Part shown: positions 9,807 through 19,696 of the stretch, one piece after another
Layout: every line of letters starts with the position of its first letter
How positions within the stretch are numbered: the first letter of the stretch is position 1
DNA from: Alphaproteobacteria bacterium
Lineage (GTDB): Bacteria; Pseudomonadota; Alphaproteobacteria; UBA828
DNA: 64,000 bases
Assembly (NCBI GenBank): GCA_009691045.1
Contig: SHWC01000007.1
Location: 1 to 64,000, forward strand
Direction: 5' to 3'
The notes under the pieces: generated by a model
What the model saw: the letters and a program-made list of their open reading frames with translations, nothing else
Database searches by the model: none
Told to the model about the DNA's origin: nothing
Position numbers and translations under genes: made by a program

Positions 9807-11525
9807 GTGCTGAGACGAATTCGGCTGATCTCAGGATTGGTGCTCTTTTTTTATGTCGGCACCCATCTCCTGAACCTTGCGCTCGGGCTTGGCTCGCTCG
9901 GCGCCCTTGATGTCGGTCGCGACGTTTTCATTGCATTCTGGCGTAGCTGGATCGGCATCGTGCTGCTCTATGGCGCCCTGCTCACCCATCTATCGCTTGT
10001 CCTTTACGCGCTCTATCAGCGCAGATCGCTTCGGCTAAAACCGCTCGAATACACACAGGTTTTGCTTGGCCTAGCGATTCCATTCCTGCTCGTCGAGCAT
10101 GCGCTCGGCACCCGCGCGCTCGAGCTGCTCTACGACGTCAAAGACAACTATATCTATGTCGTGCTGGTGCTTTGGGTGTTCGCGCCCGAAATTGGCATTC
10201 TGCAAAATATCATGCTCGTTGTTGCCTGGGTTCATGGCTGCATCGGCCTGCATTATTGGCTGAAATTGAAGCCATGGTTCCCGCGTTTTTCCCTCATGCT
10301 CTTCACGCTGGCGGTCGTGCTGCCGGGCGCCGCGATTTTTGGCTTCGTTGCCTCAGGCCGTGAGCTGGCGTTGCTGGCCGAGCAACCGGGATGGCTCGAC
10401 AACACCGCGAAAGCGCTCAATTTGCCCGGGGAAGATGCCGTTGCCCTGGTCAAGTATTGGACCTTCATCGGTCGTATCATCATGGGTGGGCTAATCGGCT
10501 TCGTGCTTTTGGCTCGCTTCGGCCGCGCGTTGATCGAACGACGGCGCCACCGCATCACCCTGCGTTATTCGAATGGCCGGAAGATCGAGATCGTGCCGGG
10601 CCTTTCGGTGCTTGAGGCCAGCCGCGAGGCTGGCATTCCGCATGCCTCGGTGTGCGGGGGGCGCGGTCGTTGCTCGACGTGCCGGATTCGCTGCGGGCGC
10701 GGGATCGAGCATTTGCCGCCGCCCTCGCCCGAAGAGGCGCGGGTGCTTCATCGGGTCGGGGCGCCCGAAGGGGTTAGGCTCGCCTGCCAAATCCACCCGA
10801 CGCATAGCTTGGAGGTGACGCCGCTCATGCCGCCGGGTGTCGGCCCAAAAGCATCATGGCGGCAATCATCCGATCATCAAGGCAATGAGCGCGAGATTTG
10901 TGTGTTGTTCGCCGATATTCGTTCGTTCACCAATTTCTCTGAAACCAAATTGCCCTATGACGTCGTGTTCGTGCTCAACCGTTATTTTCGCGCGATGGGC
11001 GAGGCGATCGACGGTGCGGGTGGACAGGTCGACAAGTTTATCGGCGACGGCGTGATGGCATTGTTTGGCGCCGATACGGAACCCGAAGAAGCGTGCAAAC
11101 GCGCGCTCGCCGCGGCGCGTGCGATGGGCATCGCGCTCGATGAGCTCAATCATTCCCTGGCCCATGATTTGCCCGAGCCGATCCGCATCGGCATTGGCAT
11201 TCACTTCGGCTCGGTGATCGTAGGCGATATGGGTTATGGCAAAGCGATTTCGTTCACCGCGATCGGCGACGTGGTCAACACGGCCTCACGGCTTGAAGCG
11301 GCGACCAAGGAATTCAAGTCTCAGCTGATCGTTTCCGAAGCGCTCACCGCGCGTGCCGGCGTCGACCTGACTCACTTTCCTCATCACGAGCTTGAAGTGC
11401 GCGGCCGCAGCGCGTCGCTCGGTATCCGCGCCATTCCGCTGGCGACGAACTTGCCCGAAATCGAAACGGCCTTTAGCCGCAAAAAGCAGCGCGGCAACAA
11501 CGCAGGCGCGGCAATAGCACGCTAG
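9807..11525 (+). CDS. membrane-anchored adenylate/guanylate cyclase with 2Fe-2S ferredoxin domain
   Basis: N-terminal multi-TM region with intramembrane His; SVCGGRGRCSTCRIRC...RLACQ ferredoxin motif; class III cyclase domain CVLFADIRSFTNFSE and FIGDGVMALFG. Confidence 0.92.
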   Translation: MLRRIRLISGLVLFFYVGTHLLNLALGLGSLGALDVGRDVFIAFWRSWIGIVLLYGALLTHLSLVLYALYQRRSLRLKPLEYTQVLLGLAIPFLLVEHALGTRALELLYDVKDNYIYVVLVLWVFAPEIGILQNIMLVVAWVHGCIGLHYWLKLKPWFPRFSLMLFTLAVVLPGAAIFGFVASGRELALLAEQPGWLDNTAKALNLPGEDAVALVKYWTFIGRIIMGGLIGFVLLARFGRALIERRRHRITLRYSNGRKIEIVPGLSVLEASREAGIPHASVCGGRGRCSTCRIRCGRGIEHLPPPSPEEARVLHRVGAPEGVRLACQIHPTHSLEVTPLMPPGVGPKASWRQSSDHQGNEREICVLFADIRSFTNFSETKLPYDVVFVLNRYFRAMGEAIDGAGGQVDKFIGDGVMALFGADTEPEEACKRALAAARAMGIALDELNHSLAHDLPEPIRIGIGIHFGSVIVGDMGYGKAISFTAIGDVVNTASRLEAATKEFKSQLIVSEALTARAGVDLTHFPHHELEVRGRSASLGIRAIPLATNLPEIETAFSRKKQRGNNAGAAIAR

Positions 11526-11714
11526 AGCATATTCCGATCAAGTAGGACCGGTTGCGTTGCGTTTTGGCGCGGCGATCCGCTAGGCGCGACGCGAAAAGCG
11601 ATGCCGGGCCATCGGTTGAGCGGCGCAACGACGCGGGCGCCCGCCACAACGCACCCCGCTGGGCCGGGGCCTTTTGCGACGCAACCGATTCAACTTGATC
11701 GGAACATGCTCTAG
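11522..11714. repeat. palindromic intergenic repeat, copy B (~190 bp, terminal inverted repeats)
   Basis: Arms CTAGAGCATATTCCGATCAAGT (11522-11543) and ACTTGATCGGAACATGCTCTAG (11693-11714) are reverse complements with one mismatch. The core matches the reverse complement of the element at 57960-58231. Confidence 0.9.
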
Positions 11715-12994
11715 ATGTTCGAATCGGCGAAGCCCTGACTCGGCCTTGCATCTGCCACCGGCCAATAGGCCGCGAGCGACAACACGATGCTGAAGGCGAA
11801 GAAGCCAAAGACCGCGCGATAGCCTTCGGGGTCGAGTCGCGCGCCCTCATGTGGGAATTGATCGGCGATGACGCCTGACGCGAATTGCATGATCGCGGGC
11901 CCGCCCATCAGCGCGATGGCGACCAACGCCATGCCGCGACCAGCCAAACGATCGGGAAATAACGAGCGGGCATGACCGGCAAGCACGACGTTGTAACACG
12001 AGGCGCCCCCGATCAGCGTGAGCAAGGCGGCCGCAAGCCACAGTGGCATCGCGGGCGTAGCGGCAAGCACGATCAACGCGCTGAGCACAATCAACGCGCA
12101 GGCAATGCTGAGCCATTTGCGTGTATCGAGTCGTCGCTCCAGCGGCCCAATCAGCAAACTGGCCGCGATCAAGGCCACCGCCATGGCCAATAAATAGGTG
12201 CCGGCCGATTCGCGATCGAGCCCATGACTGTCCATCAAATAGGGCGCGGCCCATAGGCCGATCAGGCTGATATTGATTGGGTAGGAGACCAGGCACATGG
12301 CGAGAATAGGACCAAGCCTCGGCGTTCGGATTGCGGCGCCTACCCCTGCCAGGCTCTGCCGCCACGGCTCAGGCCTCCGGCCATCACGTGTGCTGTCGGA
12401 TGGGGCGTCGCGCGCGATCGAATAGACGAGCAAGGCGGCGGCAAGGGTAAGGAGCGCACCGCCATAGCACGCAACGCGCCATCCCCAGTTCTCTGCAACC
12501 AGCGCCAATGGCGCGGTCGCCAGAAGGCCGCCGGCGCCCCCGAGCGCGACCATGCGCCCCATCCATGTGCCGAATCGATCGGGCGGAAACCAGCGGGCAA
12601 ACAACATGAGGGCGCCCATCAGAACGCCGGCGAAGCCGACGCCCTGGAGCACACGCCCGAGATAGAGGAGCGCTAAATTGTCGGCCAGGCCATAAAGAAC
12701 GGCGCCGATCACCGCGATGAGAAGCATCAGCCCGACGCTTCGGCGCGGACCGAAGCGATCAAGCAACACCCCCGTCGGGATTTGCGCAAGGCCAAAGGCG
12801 ACGAAGAAAAACCCTGTTAGGGCGCCGAGTCCCGCGGGGGAGAGATCAAACTCAACGCCCAAGTCTTTGGCGCTCAGGCCGTTCAGCGCGCGAAAAAACT
12901 GGCTCAAGACAAACGCCGCGCCAAATACGGCGAATATCGCCCATCCTCCCCGGGCACTGTTCTCCTGAGCCATCGCGCCTCGCGGTCGATGCAA
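11711..12994 (-). CDS. MFS transporter
   Basis: 12-TM hydrophobic ORF; GVLLDRFGPRRSVGLMLL MFS loop motif. Confidence 0.9.
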   Translation of the reverse strand: MHRPRGAMAQENSARGGWAIFAVFGAAFVLSQFFRALNGLSAKDLGVEFDLSPAGLGALTGFFFVAFGLAQIPTGVLLDRFGPRRSVGLMLLIAVIGAVLYGLADNLALLYLGRVLQGVGFAGVLMGALMLFARWFPPDRFGTWMGRMVALGGAGGLLATAPLALVAENWGWRVACYGGALLTLAAALLVYSIARDAPSDSTRDGRRPEPWRQSLAGVGAAIRTPRLGPILAMCLVSYPINISLIGLWAAPYLMDSHGLDRESAGTYLLAMAVALIAASLLIGPLERRLDTRKWLSIACALIVLSALIVLAATPAMPLWLAAALLTLIGGASCYNVVLAGHARSLFPDRLAGRGMALVAIALMGGPAIMQFASGVIADQFPHEGARLDPEGYRAVFGFFAFSIVLSLAAYWPVADARPSQGFADSNI

Positions 12995-13058
12995 CGAAGG
13001 TCTTTCCTATCACGCGATGCCCGGTCACAATAGGTCGGCGGAACATGGGGCTGAGCAC

Positions 13059-14384
13059 ATGAACGACAGGTTGAACAATTTTCGTCGGCGCGCGGGCTTT
13101 GGGTTCGGGCTGGTCGTCGCGTTTGTCGCACTGCTTTGGCAAAGCACGGGGTCGGCCCACGCCGATTTCGAGGCCGGCGCGCAAGCCTATATCCAGGGCG
13201 ATTATGAAAAGGCGATGGCGGAATGGGTCCCGCTTGCCGAGCAAGGCAATGCGTCCGCCGAATTTGGCCTCGGCCTCGCCTATGAAAACGGCCGCGGTGT
13301 TGAAAAAAACATCGAAACCGCCGTCAGTTGGTATCGCAAGGCCGCTGACAAGGGCGTCGCGGACGCACAGTTCAATTTGGGCAATCTCTATCTGAATGGC
13401 GTCGGTGTGGAGAAGGACTTGCCGGAGGCGGCCAAATTGTTTCGCGCCGCGGCCACCCAAGGCATGCCGCACGCCCAGGTCAATCTCGGCTTTTCGTACG
13501 AAACCGGCGCAGGCGTGAAGCAGGATGCCGCCGAAGCCGTGCGTTGGTATCAGCGCGCCGCCGATCAGAATTTTGGCCCCGCCCAGTATTACTTGGGCGC
13601 CGCCTATGAGCGTGGCGTCGGCGTTGAAATGAACCATCAACGGGCGGCAAATTGGTATCAACGGGCGGCAAAGCTGGGAATCGCCAACGCCGAACAGCGA
13701 CTCGCTTTGTTGCGTGCCCAAGGCGTGGAACCCGCGCCCGATAGCGTTGCCATGGAGGCGGTACCTGAGAGCGCTCCGAAATCGGAGACGCCGGCCGGCG
13801 AACCCGCCAAGGCCGAGGTCGTTGCCAAGGCGGAGCCGGCGCCAGACGAAGCCGCACCAGCGGCTAAATCCGAATCGCCCGCCAAAGCCGAAACGCCGCC
13901 AACCGGTGCCAAGGCCACGGCTGAGGTCGAGGCACCGCCAGAAATTGCCAAGGAACCAGAGCCTCCGGCCAAGGCGGAAGCCGTCGTCGCCAAGGAGACA
14001 GCAGAGCCCGCGAAGGCCGAAACTGCCGCCATGAGCGCCGAGGCTAAGACAACGACGGCGCCGCCCGCTGAGACCGTTGCGTTGAATACGTCCAATGAGG
14101 CGACGCCAACGCCAAGCACCGAATCATCGCTAAAGGGCAAACATCGAATCAGGCTCGCCGCCTATCGCGAATCGGGGGCAGGAGAAAAGGGCTGGCGCCT
14201 GCTCTCCAAGAAGCACTCCGGCGTTCTTGGCACGTTGTCGCACGGCATCCATAAGGTCGACCTTCCTGGCAAGGGAACCTATTACCGCCTCGAAGCCGGT
14301 CCGTTCGCTTCCGCCGCTGATGCGACGGCAGCCTGCGCCACCGTTACCAAGAACAGGGACCCATGCGCGGTCGTCGCCCCATGA
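13059..14384 (+). CDS. Sel1-repeat (TPR-like) protein with Ala/Glu/Lys/Pro linker and C-terminal SPOR domain
   Basis: Repeats such as AAKLFRAAATQGMPHAQVNLGFSYETGAGV; low-complexity AKAE linker; C-terminal YRLEAGPFASAADATAAC typical of SPOR. Confidence 0.88.
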   Translation: MNDRLNNFRRRAGFGFGLVVAFVALLWQSTGSAHADFEAGAQAYIQGDYEKAMAEWVPLAEQGNASAEFGLGLAYENGRGVEKNIETAVSWYRKAADKGVADAQFNLGNLYLNGVGVEKDLPEAAKLFRAAATQGMPHAQVNLGFSYETGAGVKQDAAEAVRWYQRAADQNFGPAQYYLGAAYERGVGVEMNHQRAANWYQRAAKLGIANAEQRLALLRAQGVEPAPDSVAMEAVPESAPKSETPAGEPAKAEVVAKAEPAPDEAAPAAKSESPAKAETPPTGAKATAEVEAPPEIAKEPEPPAKAEAVVAKETAEPAKAETAAMSAEAKTTTAPPAETVALNTSNEATPTPSTESSLKGKHRIRLAAYRESGAGEKGWRLLSKKHSGVLGTLSHGIHKVDLPGKGTYYRLEAGPFASAADATAACATVTKNRDPCAVVAP

Positions 14385-14489
14385 GGCGGGTCTTAGCCGT
14401 TCCCCTATAACGTGGCAGCGCGAGAGCTCGGCCCGCCCGACGGCTGGCTCACGACGCGCGAAGATGCCGGTTATCGCGCGCTGAGACGA

Positions 14490-15008
14490 TCAGGCCGGAA
14501 ATTTTAGAAGCACGGAGACCGGCACGTCGAGGCGGTCTCGACCACCAAGACCAACGAGTTCAATGATGAATGAGGCGTTCACGACCTCGCCGCCTCTCTT
14601 CCGGATTAGGGCAATCGCCGCGGCGGCTGTGCCGCCTGTGGCGAGCAAGTCATCAAGCACCACGATGCGTTGACCGGGGGTTACCGCATCTTCTTGGATC
14701 TCGATCGTATCGGTGCCGTATTCCAGCGCGTAGTCGTGGCGCACGGTGGCCCCAGGAAGCTTGCCGCGCTTGCGTACCATCATGAAGCCGCAACCAAGCC
14801 GAAGCGCGAGCGGCGCCGCCACTAGAAACCCTCGCGCCTCGACACCGGCCAAGAAATTTGGTTTCAGCGGCGCAATGGCCGCCGCCATGCGGTCAACCGC
14901 CGCTGCCCAAGCTTCGGGATGCCGCAGCAGAGTCGCGATGTCGTAGAACTGGATTCCGGGCTTGGGAAAATCCGGAATCCGCCGAATGTGATCCTCGAGA
15001 CGGATCAT
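14490..15008 (-). CDS. apt: adenine phosphoribosyltransferase
   Basis: [41 protein letters not shown] motif. Confidence 0.95.
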   Translation of the reverse strand: MIRLEDHIRRIPDFPKPGIQFYDIATLLRHPEAWAAAVDRMAAAIAPLKPNFLAGVEARGFLVAAPLALRLGCGFMMVRKRGKLPGATVRHDYALEYGTDTIEIQEDAVTPGQRIVVLDDLLATGGTAAAAIALIRKRGGEVVNASFIIELVGLGGRDRLDVPVSVLLKFPA

Positions 15009-15039
15009 CGTTGTGCCGAGGTATAGCCACTATTACGTA

Positions 15040-15453
15040 TTACGGCGTCGCTGCTTTCTTCAAATAGGCGATCACCGCCAGGCGATCACCTTCCTCCGCA
15101 AGCCCTTTGAACGCCATCTTGTTACCCGGAACATATCCCTTCGGATCCTTGAGATAGTCCGCCAGCTTTTGTTCATCCCATATGATGCCCGAATTCTTCA
15201 TGGCATCAGAATATTTGAAGCCTTCGAACGTGCCGGCCGGCCGGCCGAAGATGCCGAACAGATTGGGCCCGACTTTGTTTTTGCCATCCTTTTCAAGCGT
15301 GTGGCAGGCCTTGCACTTCTTGAACTCCTTTTCGCCTTGCTCAATCATCTCGTGGTCATTGGCAAAACTCGAATTGCCAACCAGCGCAGCGCCCGCGAGC
15401 AGGCCGAGGCCTACCACCAAATACCGTACCTTCATCTTGATTCTCCGATGCAA
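15040..15453 (-). CDS. class I cytochrome c
   Basis: CKACH heme motif, GPNLFGIFGRPAG, signal peptide. Confidence 0.93.
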   Translation of the reverse strand: MHRRIKMKVRYLVVGLGLLAGAALVGNSSFANDHEMIEQGEKEFKKCKACHTLEKDGKNKVGPNLFGIFGRPAGTFEGFKYSDAMKNSGIIWDEQKLADYLKDPKGYVPGNKMAFKGLAEEGDRLAVIAYLKKAATP

Positions 15454-15634
15454 CCATGGGCGGAACGCAAAGTGGGCCGGAGAATAGGCTCGCTAGCCCC
15501 AGGGAACAAGAATGGTGGGGCCCGATGACCGCCCGCGTGCGTCAATATGCCCCAGCAGAAGCCGATAATCGCCGTGGGCGGCAGGGGATTCGTCCAAACA
15601 AGGCTCTTGATCGCCGGCATTTCGACCTTGAAAG

Positions 15635-16471
15635 ATGGCCCATAACGCAATGCTGGTGCCCTGCGAACCGGGGCGATGCGGCCAAAATGGCAAACTGACC
15701 GACAAGTTCAACACGCCGACGCAGGGTACGACCTTTAGGTCGCGTCGAGACCGTTCAACATTTGGACTTGGCAGCCTGAGAGCGCGCATTGAACGGATGG
15801 CGGCCGCCGGGACAGAGCTTGAAACGATTGACCGCGTGCTGGCCCGAACGCAGGACAATGTGGTGGGCGAAATTCTGCGCCACCAGGGCACTTTTTTTGA
15901 ATGGGATCATTACCCGAAGGGCGACGTGTATGACGATGTCAGCCACGCGCAGTTTTTCTATCACAGCCACCCGGGCAGCGCGCGCGACACCGAACATGGG
16001 CATTTTCATACGTTCGTGCGGGCCAAGGGAATGCCGGCCCATGTCAAACCAGCGCGCCGCAAGACGACCGTGTGCTGGCCAAGTGGGGATGATGCGCTGA
16101 GCCATATCATCGGCATATCGCTGGACCCGCACGGCACGCCAATCAAACTCTTTACGGTGAACCGTTGGGTAACCGGCGAAACTTGGTACCGGGCGGAAGA
16201 TGTTTGTGAATTGATCGATCGCTTCGAGATCGATCACGCCCAGCCGTCTTGGGCAACCAATCGATGGATCACCGCCATGATCCGGCTTTTTTGGCCCCAA
16301 GCAATCACGCTAGTGCGCGCCCGCGATACCACCATCGCTAAATGGCAGCGCACCAATCCGGGCACGGATGTCCTTGAGGACCGGGGATTGGAGATCACCT
16401 CCCAAATCGCCATTTCGGTTGCCGACCAATTAGCTGGGGTTAGGGCCGCGTTACGAACTCGGCACGGATGA
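15635..16471 (+). CDS. conserved hypothetical protein (possibly DUF6969-like)
   Basis: Long ORF with FFEWDHYPKGDVYDDVSHAQFFYHSHPGS; true start may be near 15797. Confidence 0.65.
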   Translation: MAHNAMLVPCEPGRCGQNGKLTDKFNTPTQGTTFRSRRDRSTFGLGSLRARIERMAAAGTELETIDRVLARTQDNVVGEILRHQGTFFEWDHYPKGDVYDDVSHAQFFYHSHPGSARDTEHGHFHTFVRAKGMPAHVKPARRKTTVCWPSGDDALSHIIGISLDPHGTPIKLFTVNRWVTGETWYRAEDVCELIDRFEIDHAQPSWATNRWITAMIRLFWPQAITLVRARDTTIAKWQRTNPGTDVLEDRGLEITSQIAISVADQLAGVRAALRTRHG

Positions 16472-16700
16472 CGGAATGGCTGGCGTCGCCGCACCCATTC
16501 TATCGAGCGGCGTTTCGATGACGAATACCGGGCCGATTTTGCATGCGCGGCGGCAAACGCGGCTACGTCCTTTTCGCCGCACAGGGATTACAAGGGTTGG
16601 CTTTGTCAGACTATGGGTTGCACGGATTGCGCGTGACGGTCACGATGGGCTTGGTCACGGTGTCAATGATGACGACCGGCGAGATTAGGCATCTGCGAAA

Positions 16701-17480
16701 ATGTCGAATGTGACCAATGTTGAGGGGGACAGTTTGATCGACGTCATGCAGCGGGCTGCCGAAGCGGCAGGCCGGGCCATCCTCGCCCTTTATGGGACGG
16801 ACGCCGGGGCACGCCTCAAGACCGACCAAACACCGATTACCGAGGCAGACCTCGCCGCCGATCGCCTGATCGCCGAGCAACTCGGTTTTCACTTCCCCGA
16901 CATTCCATTGATTTCGGAGGAGAGTGTTGGTGACCGGCAAAGTCCGCCCGCAGGCGCACATCGGTTTTTTTTGGTCGACCCGCTCGATGGGACCAAGGAG
17001 TTCATCGGCCATACCGATGAATTCACGGTCAATATTGGCCTCATCGAAGATGGGCGACCGATCGCCGGCATCGTCCATGCTCCGGCACTTGGCGAAAGCT
17101 ATATGGCGGTTGATGGCAAAGCGTATTGGATCGTGCGAGGCGAACGGCGTAGCCCACTTCATGTGCGTCGAATGGCGCCGCAACAAACAATTATCTTGGC
17201 GAGCCGATATCACCGTGATGAACAGACCAATGTCTTTATTGCCGCGCAAGGCAACGCAACCGTGATCACCACCGGTAGCGCGCTGAAATTTGCCGTCCTG
17301 GCGCGCGGCGACGCCGATCTCTATCCCCGCTTTGGCCGAACGATGGAATGGGATACTGCAGCGGGCCATGCGGTCTTGATGGCCGCCGGCGGCAGCGTTC
17401 GTACGCTCGATGGGCAAGACCTTTGCTATGGCAAGAGGGGATTTGCCAACCCTTCCTTTGTCGCGCGCGGGCTCGACTGA
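16701..17480 (+). CDS. cysQ: 3'(2'),5'-bisphosphate nucleotidase
   Basis: Inositol monophosphatase-family motifs DPLDGTKEF and WDTAAGHAVLMAAGG. Confidence 0.92.
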   Translation: MSNVTNVEGDSLIDVMQRAAEAAGRAILALYGTDAGARLKTDQTPITEADLAADRLIAEQLGFHFPDIPLISEESVGDRQSPPAGAHRFFLVDPLDGTKEFIGHTDEFTVNIGLIEDGRPIAGIVHAPALGESYMAVDGKAYWIVRGERRSPLHVRRMAPQQTIILASRYHRDEQTNVFIAAQGNATVITTGSALKFAVLARGDADLYPRFGRTMEWDTAAGHAVLMAAGGSVRTLDGQDLCYGKRGFANPSFVARGLD

Positions 17481-17481
17481 G

Positions 17482-18111
17482 ATGCTCCCCTGCATCCCCG
17501 AAACCGACACGGCGATTGAACAAGCGGCCGCCTTCATTCGAGCCGGCCGGGTCATCGTATGTCCGACCGATACGCTCTACGGCCTCGGGGCGGACGCAAC
17601 CAATGACGTTGCGGTCGCCCGTCTATTTGCGATCAAGAGGCGGGCCGACACCAAACCAATACTCGTATTGGTTCGGGATCTTGAGGAAGCATCGCGTTGC
17701 GGCCAAATCGAAGGCGCCGCTCGAGCGCTGGCCGCCAAGTTCTGGCCCGGACCGCTCACGTTGGTGGTTGAACGCACGGCGGATAGCCCCTTGTCCCGGG
17801 CCCTCAATCCTACCGGCACGACGATCGGCCTCCGCGTCCCGGCCCGCGCCGCGACCCTCGCCCTGATCAAAGCCGCTGATCGACCACTCACGGCGCCGAG
17901 TGCTAATCGAAGCGGTGAAGCCCCAGCTCTTAGCGCCGCCGAGGCACTCGCGGCCCTAGGGCCCGAAATCGCAATGGCGCTTGATGGCGGCCCAAGCGCA
18001 CCGAGCGCTTCCACGATTGTCGAGGTACTTGGCAGTCGCCTCCGGCTTATCCGCGAAGGCGCGATCCCGCGCGCCTCCCTCTTGGAGGCTGGCATGCCGT
18101 TAGAGACCTAG
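17482..18111 (+). CDS. L-threonylcarbamoyladenylate synthase (Sua5/YciO/YrdC)
   Basis: VICPTDTLYGLGADA, KRRADTKP, TAPSANRSGE motifs; start set after the cysQ stop. Confidence 0.92.
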   Translation: MLPCIPETDTAIEQAAAFIRAGRVIVCPTDTLYGLGADATNDVAVARLFAIKRRADTKPILVLVRDLEEASRCGQIEGAARALAAKFWPGPLTLVVERTADSPLSRALNPTGTTIGLRVPARAATLALIKAADRPLTAPSANRSGEAPALSAAEALAALGPEIAMALDGGPSAPSASTIVEVLGSRLRLIREGAIPRASLLEAGMPLET

Positions 18112-18240
18112 GAGGCCTTTGATTGCTATGGTTAATTGCTCCCCGAATCTTTAAGCGCCCCACCGACTTACCACTTGGTAACCAGTTGCCGACGGCCTAT
18201 TATTGTTGGAAGCGCCATTGAGTAATCGTGAGTTGATGCA

Positions 18241-18660
18241 ATGATAAAAATTCTCGTCGTCGAAGACGAAGGAGCGATCCGGGAGAAGCTGATTACGGTC
18301 ATGGGGTTCGAAGGTTTCGAAACCTTCGGCGCCGCTGACGGTCGGCAGGGCGTCGAACTCGCGCGCACCGAGCGACCGGACCTGATTATTTGCGACATCA
18401 TGATGCCGGACCTCAATGGCTATGGCGCCTTGCGGGAGTTGCGCGCCGATCCGGTGACCGCGGCCATTCCCGTCATCTTTTTGACCGCGGCGGCGAGCCG
18501 TGCCGATATGAGACGTGGCATGGAACTCGGCGCCGATGACTACATCACCAAACCCTACACGATCGAGGAATTGCTTGCTGCCGTCCGTACTCGGCTCACG
18601 CGTCAAGACGTCATTCGATCCGAGGCAGCGGGCGCATCAATTGAGGTGGCGACACCCTGA
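18241..18660 (+). CDS. single-domain response regulator
   Basis: KILVVEDEGAIREK, DLIICDIMMPDLNGYG, FLTAAA, YITKPY motifs. Confidence 0.93.
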   Translation: MIKILVVEDEGAIREKLITVMGFEGFETFGAADGRQGVELARTERPDLIICDIMMPDLNGYGALRELRADPVTAAIPVIFLTAAASRADMRRGMELGADDYITKPYTIEELLAAVRTRLTRQDVIRSEAAGASIEVATP

Positions 18661-18679
18661 ACCACCCCACCCTGGGCTT

Positions 18680-19696
18680 ATGATTTTGGCCAGACGCCGT
18701 GCGCGATGGGTTGGCGCCGCTGCGTTTTTTCTTATCGTACTTAGCGCGGTCGGATGTACACCCGTCGTGGTTCCAGCCGGACCACCGGTGGTTGCGCCGC
18801 AGTTGGAATCCGATGCCGTGTTGTTGGATGACGGCGTTAGGCTCCCACTCCGGCATTGGCAACCTGAGCATGGAATGCCGCGTGCGGTCGTTCTCGCTTT
18901 GCACGGCTTCAACGACTACAGCTACGCCTTCGATCTGCCCGCGACTTATTGGGCTGAGCATGGCGTCATAACTTACGCCTATGACCAGCGTGGCTTCGGC
19001 GATAGCCCCACCCATGGCTTCTGGTCCGGCCCTGAGGCGCTTGTCAGGGATACCAATACAATCACGCGCCTATTGAGAGCGCGACACCCCAATTTACCGA
19101 TCTATTTGCTTGGAGAGAGCATGGGTGGCGCCGTGCTCCTGGCATCGGCGAACCAACATTTGCCTGACGTCGACGACCTAATCTAGGTGACGCACGCAGT
19201 CCATAGCCACGAGAACATGGACGCACTATATAGCACAGCCCTCTGGCACGGCGCGAACGTGATTCCTTGGGCCGAGCTGACAGGCAAAGGCCTCAACATC
19301 GTCGCGACCGATAACATTGAGGTGTTGCGCGCGATGCAAAAGGATCCGTTGATCATCAAGAGTACACGCATCGATGCCATTTGGGGATTGGTCGATTTGA
19401 TGGATCGCGCCATGGTCGCCGCGCCGGAGCTCAAGGATCGACCGACACTCGTGGTCTATGGCACGCGCGATGAGGTCGTGCCCACCGGGCCCGTCGAGAC
19501 TTTTATCGAGCGATTGCCCAATAACACCGCGATCGCGGTCTATGATCACGGCTATCATATGCTGCTTCGCGATCTAGGCTCGAGGGCGGTGCTGGACGAT
19601 ATACTCGCTTGGATCGCTCGGCCCGGCGTACCTCTCGCTTCACGGGCTGATCTTGCGGGCGCCGCCCTCTTCGATCGAATCGATGACAGCCCCTAA
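18680..19696 (+). pseudogene. alpha/beta hydrolase (lysophospholipase/monoglyceride lipase-like) interrupted by an in-frame TAG
   Basis: ORFs ending at 19186 and starting at 19187 are in the same frame. First part has a lipoprotein signal (VGCTP) and LGESMGGAV; second part IDAIWGLVDLMDRAMVAAPEL...LVVYGTRDEVVP continues the fold. Confidence 0.88.

Noticed and set aside
13714-14140. ORFs in repetitive AKAE region suggesting a tandem DNA repeat or CRISPR-like array
   Set aside because: Periodicity comes from low-complexity codons of the linker; no fixed repeat/spacer structure.
15454-15634. Possible small gene on the minus strand upstream of cytochrome c (KSLVWTNPLPPTAIIGFCWG)
   Set aside because: No start context or recognisable family; more likely promoter/intergenic DNA.
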